Below are positions 63,927 through 64,000 of a stretch of DNA of 64,000 nt, piece after piece. The position numbers and the translations under genes are program-made. Source of the stretch: Pseudoalteromonas caenipelagi (lineage in GTDB: Bacteria; Pseudomonadota; Gammaproteobacteria; Enterobacterales; Alteromonadaceae); contig NZ_JABBPG010000001.1 of NCBI RefSeq assembly GCF_013140855.1, positions 806,001 to 870,000 on the forward strand. The letters run 5' to 3'. Every line of letters begins with the position of its first letter. Position 1 is the stretch's first letter. The notes beneath the pieces were generated by a model, which saw nothing but the letters and a program-made list of their open reading frames with translations, was not told where the DNA came from and searched no databases.

Positions 63927-64000
63927 AGTTTGTTATCTAGTTTTGTAGACGCATGTTGGGATGTGCCCTTTTTCCTGATTAGCGTTGTAAAGGCTGCTTT

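Overview
This window reads as a stretch of a Gammaproteobacteria chromosome, most likely Pseudoalteromonas or a close relative in the Alteromonadales. The evidence is the moderately AT-rich composition, the E. coli-like core gene orders, and marine-type families: a secreted TPR/TonB/ExbD/ExbB/TtpC/DUF3450 cluster, leucine dehydrogenase, a DUF5916 outer-membrane protein and a proline symporter. The genus is an inference from gene content.

Layout. 1-2318: 3' part of yeaH and a SpoVR gene (stress operon). 2370-4368: a diguanylate cyclase and a CheY/CheC-like regulator, four bases apart. 4588-6098: exported thiol peroxidase and an exported methyltransferase-like protein, separated by REP-like hairpins. 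6263-14168: the conserved order apt-dnaX-ybaB-recR-htpG-adk, read leftward. It is interrupted between ybaB and recR by about 1.1 kb that holds a small double-glycine peptide gene and an integrase remnant. 14323-16664: a 39-residue membrane peptide and an hvfABC operon, whose HvfA carries seven 17-residue repeats with 14 EGKCG motifs. 16819-19219: dusC, a DksA-type zinc-finger gene and a lipoprotein. 19270-24242: the TonB2-type energy-transduction operon. 24654-31804: a CAT-family acetyltransferase, leucine dehydrogenase with a LiuR-like operator, class I fumarase, and pabB-nudL-sdaA. 31805-34781: AT-rich accessory region with a second double-glycine peptide gene preceded by phased GTTAC repeats, a rhomboid protease, a hypothetical gene and a decayed DUF1449 gene. 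34782-40689: greA, carB, carA, dapB. 40916-47816: NhaC-type antiporter, prolyl oligopeptidase, Tsx-like porin and two unrecognised genes. 48014-52371: uvrY-uvrC-pgsA followed by an expanded Gly/Cys/Leu tRNA array containing two tRNA-Gly fragments. 52548-63926: a dicarboxylate/amino-acid symporter, DUF5916 barrel, cysK, periplasmic solute-binding protein, putP, degenerate EAL-HDOD protein, copper-type TonB receptor and a DUF3820 protein.

How parts fit together. Most of the window is housekeeping: nucleotide salvage and replication, pyrimidine/arginine precursor synthesis, folate, lysine/cell wall, DNA repair and tRNA supply. Two themes stand out. One is copper: HvfABC makes a cysteine-modified, probably copper-binding exported peptide, and the OprC-like receptor plus the TonB system could move copper or a copper complex across the outer membrane. 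The other is a pair of unlinked short genes (10095-10241 and 32489-32644). Their products share a Lys/Leu-rich leader ending in TKQ-[V/I]-x-G-G and have different two-cysteine tails. They look like precursors of a secreted, perhaps modified, peptide family whose processing and export genes lie outside the window. This peptide family is the best candidate here for an undescribed system.
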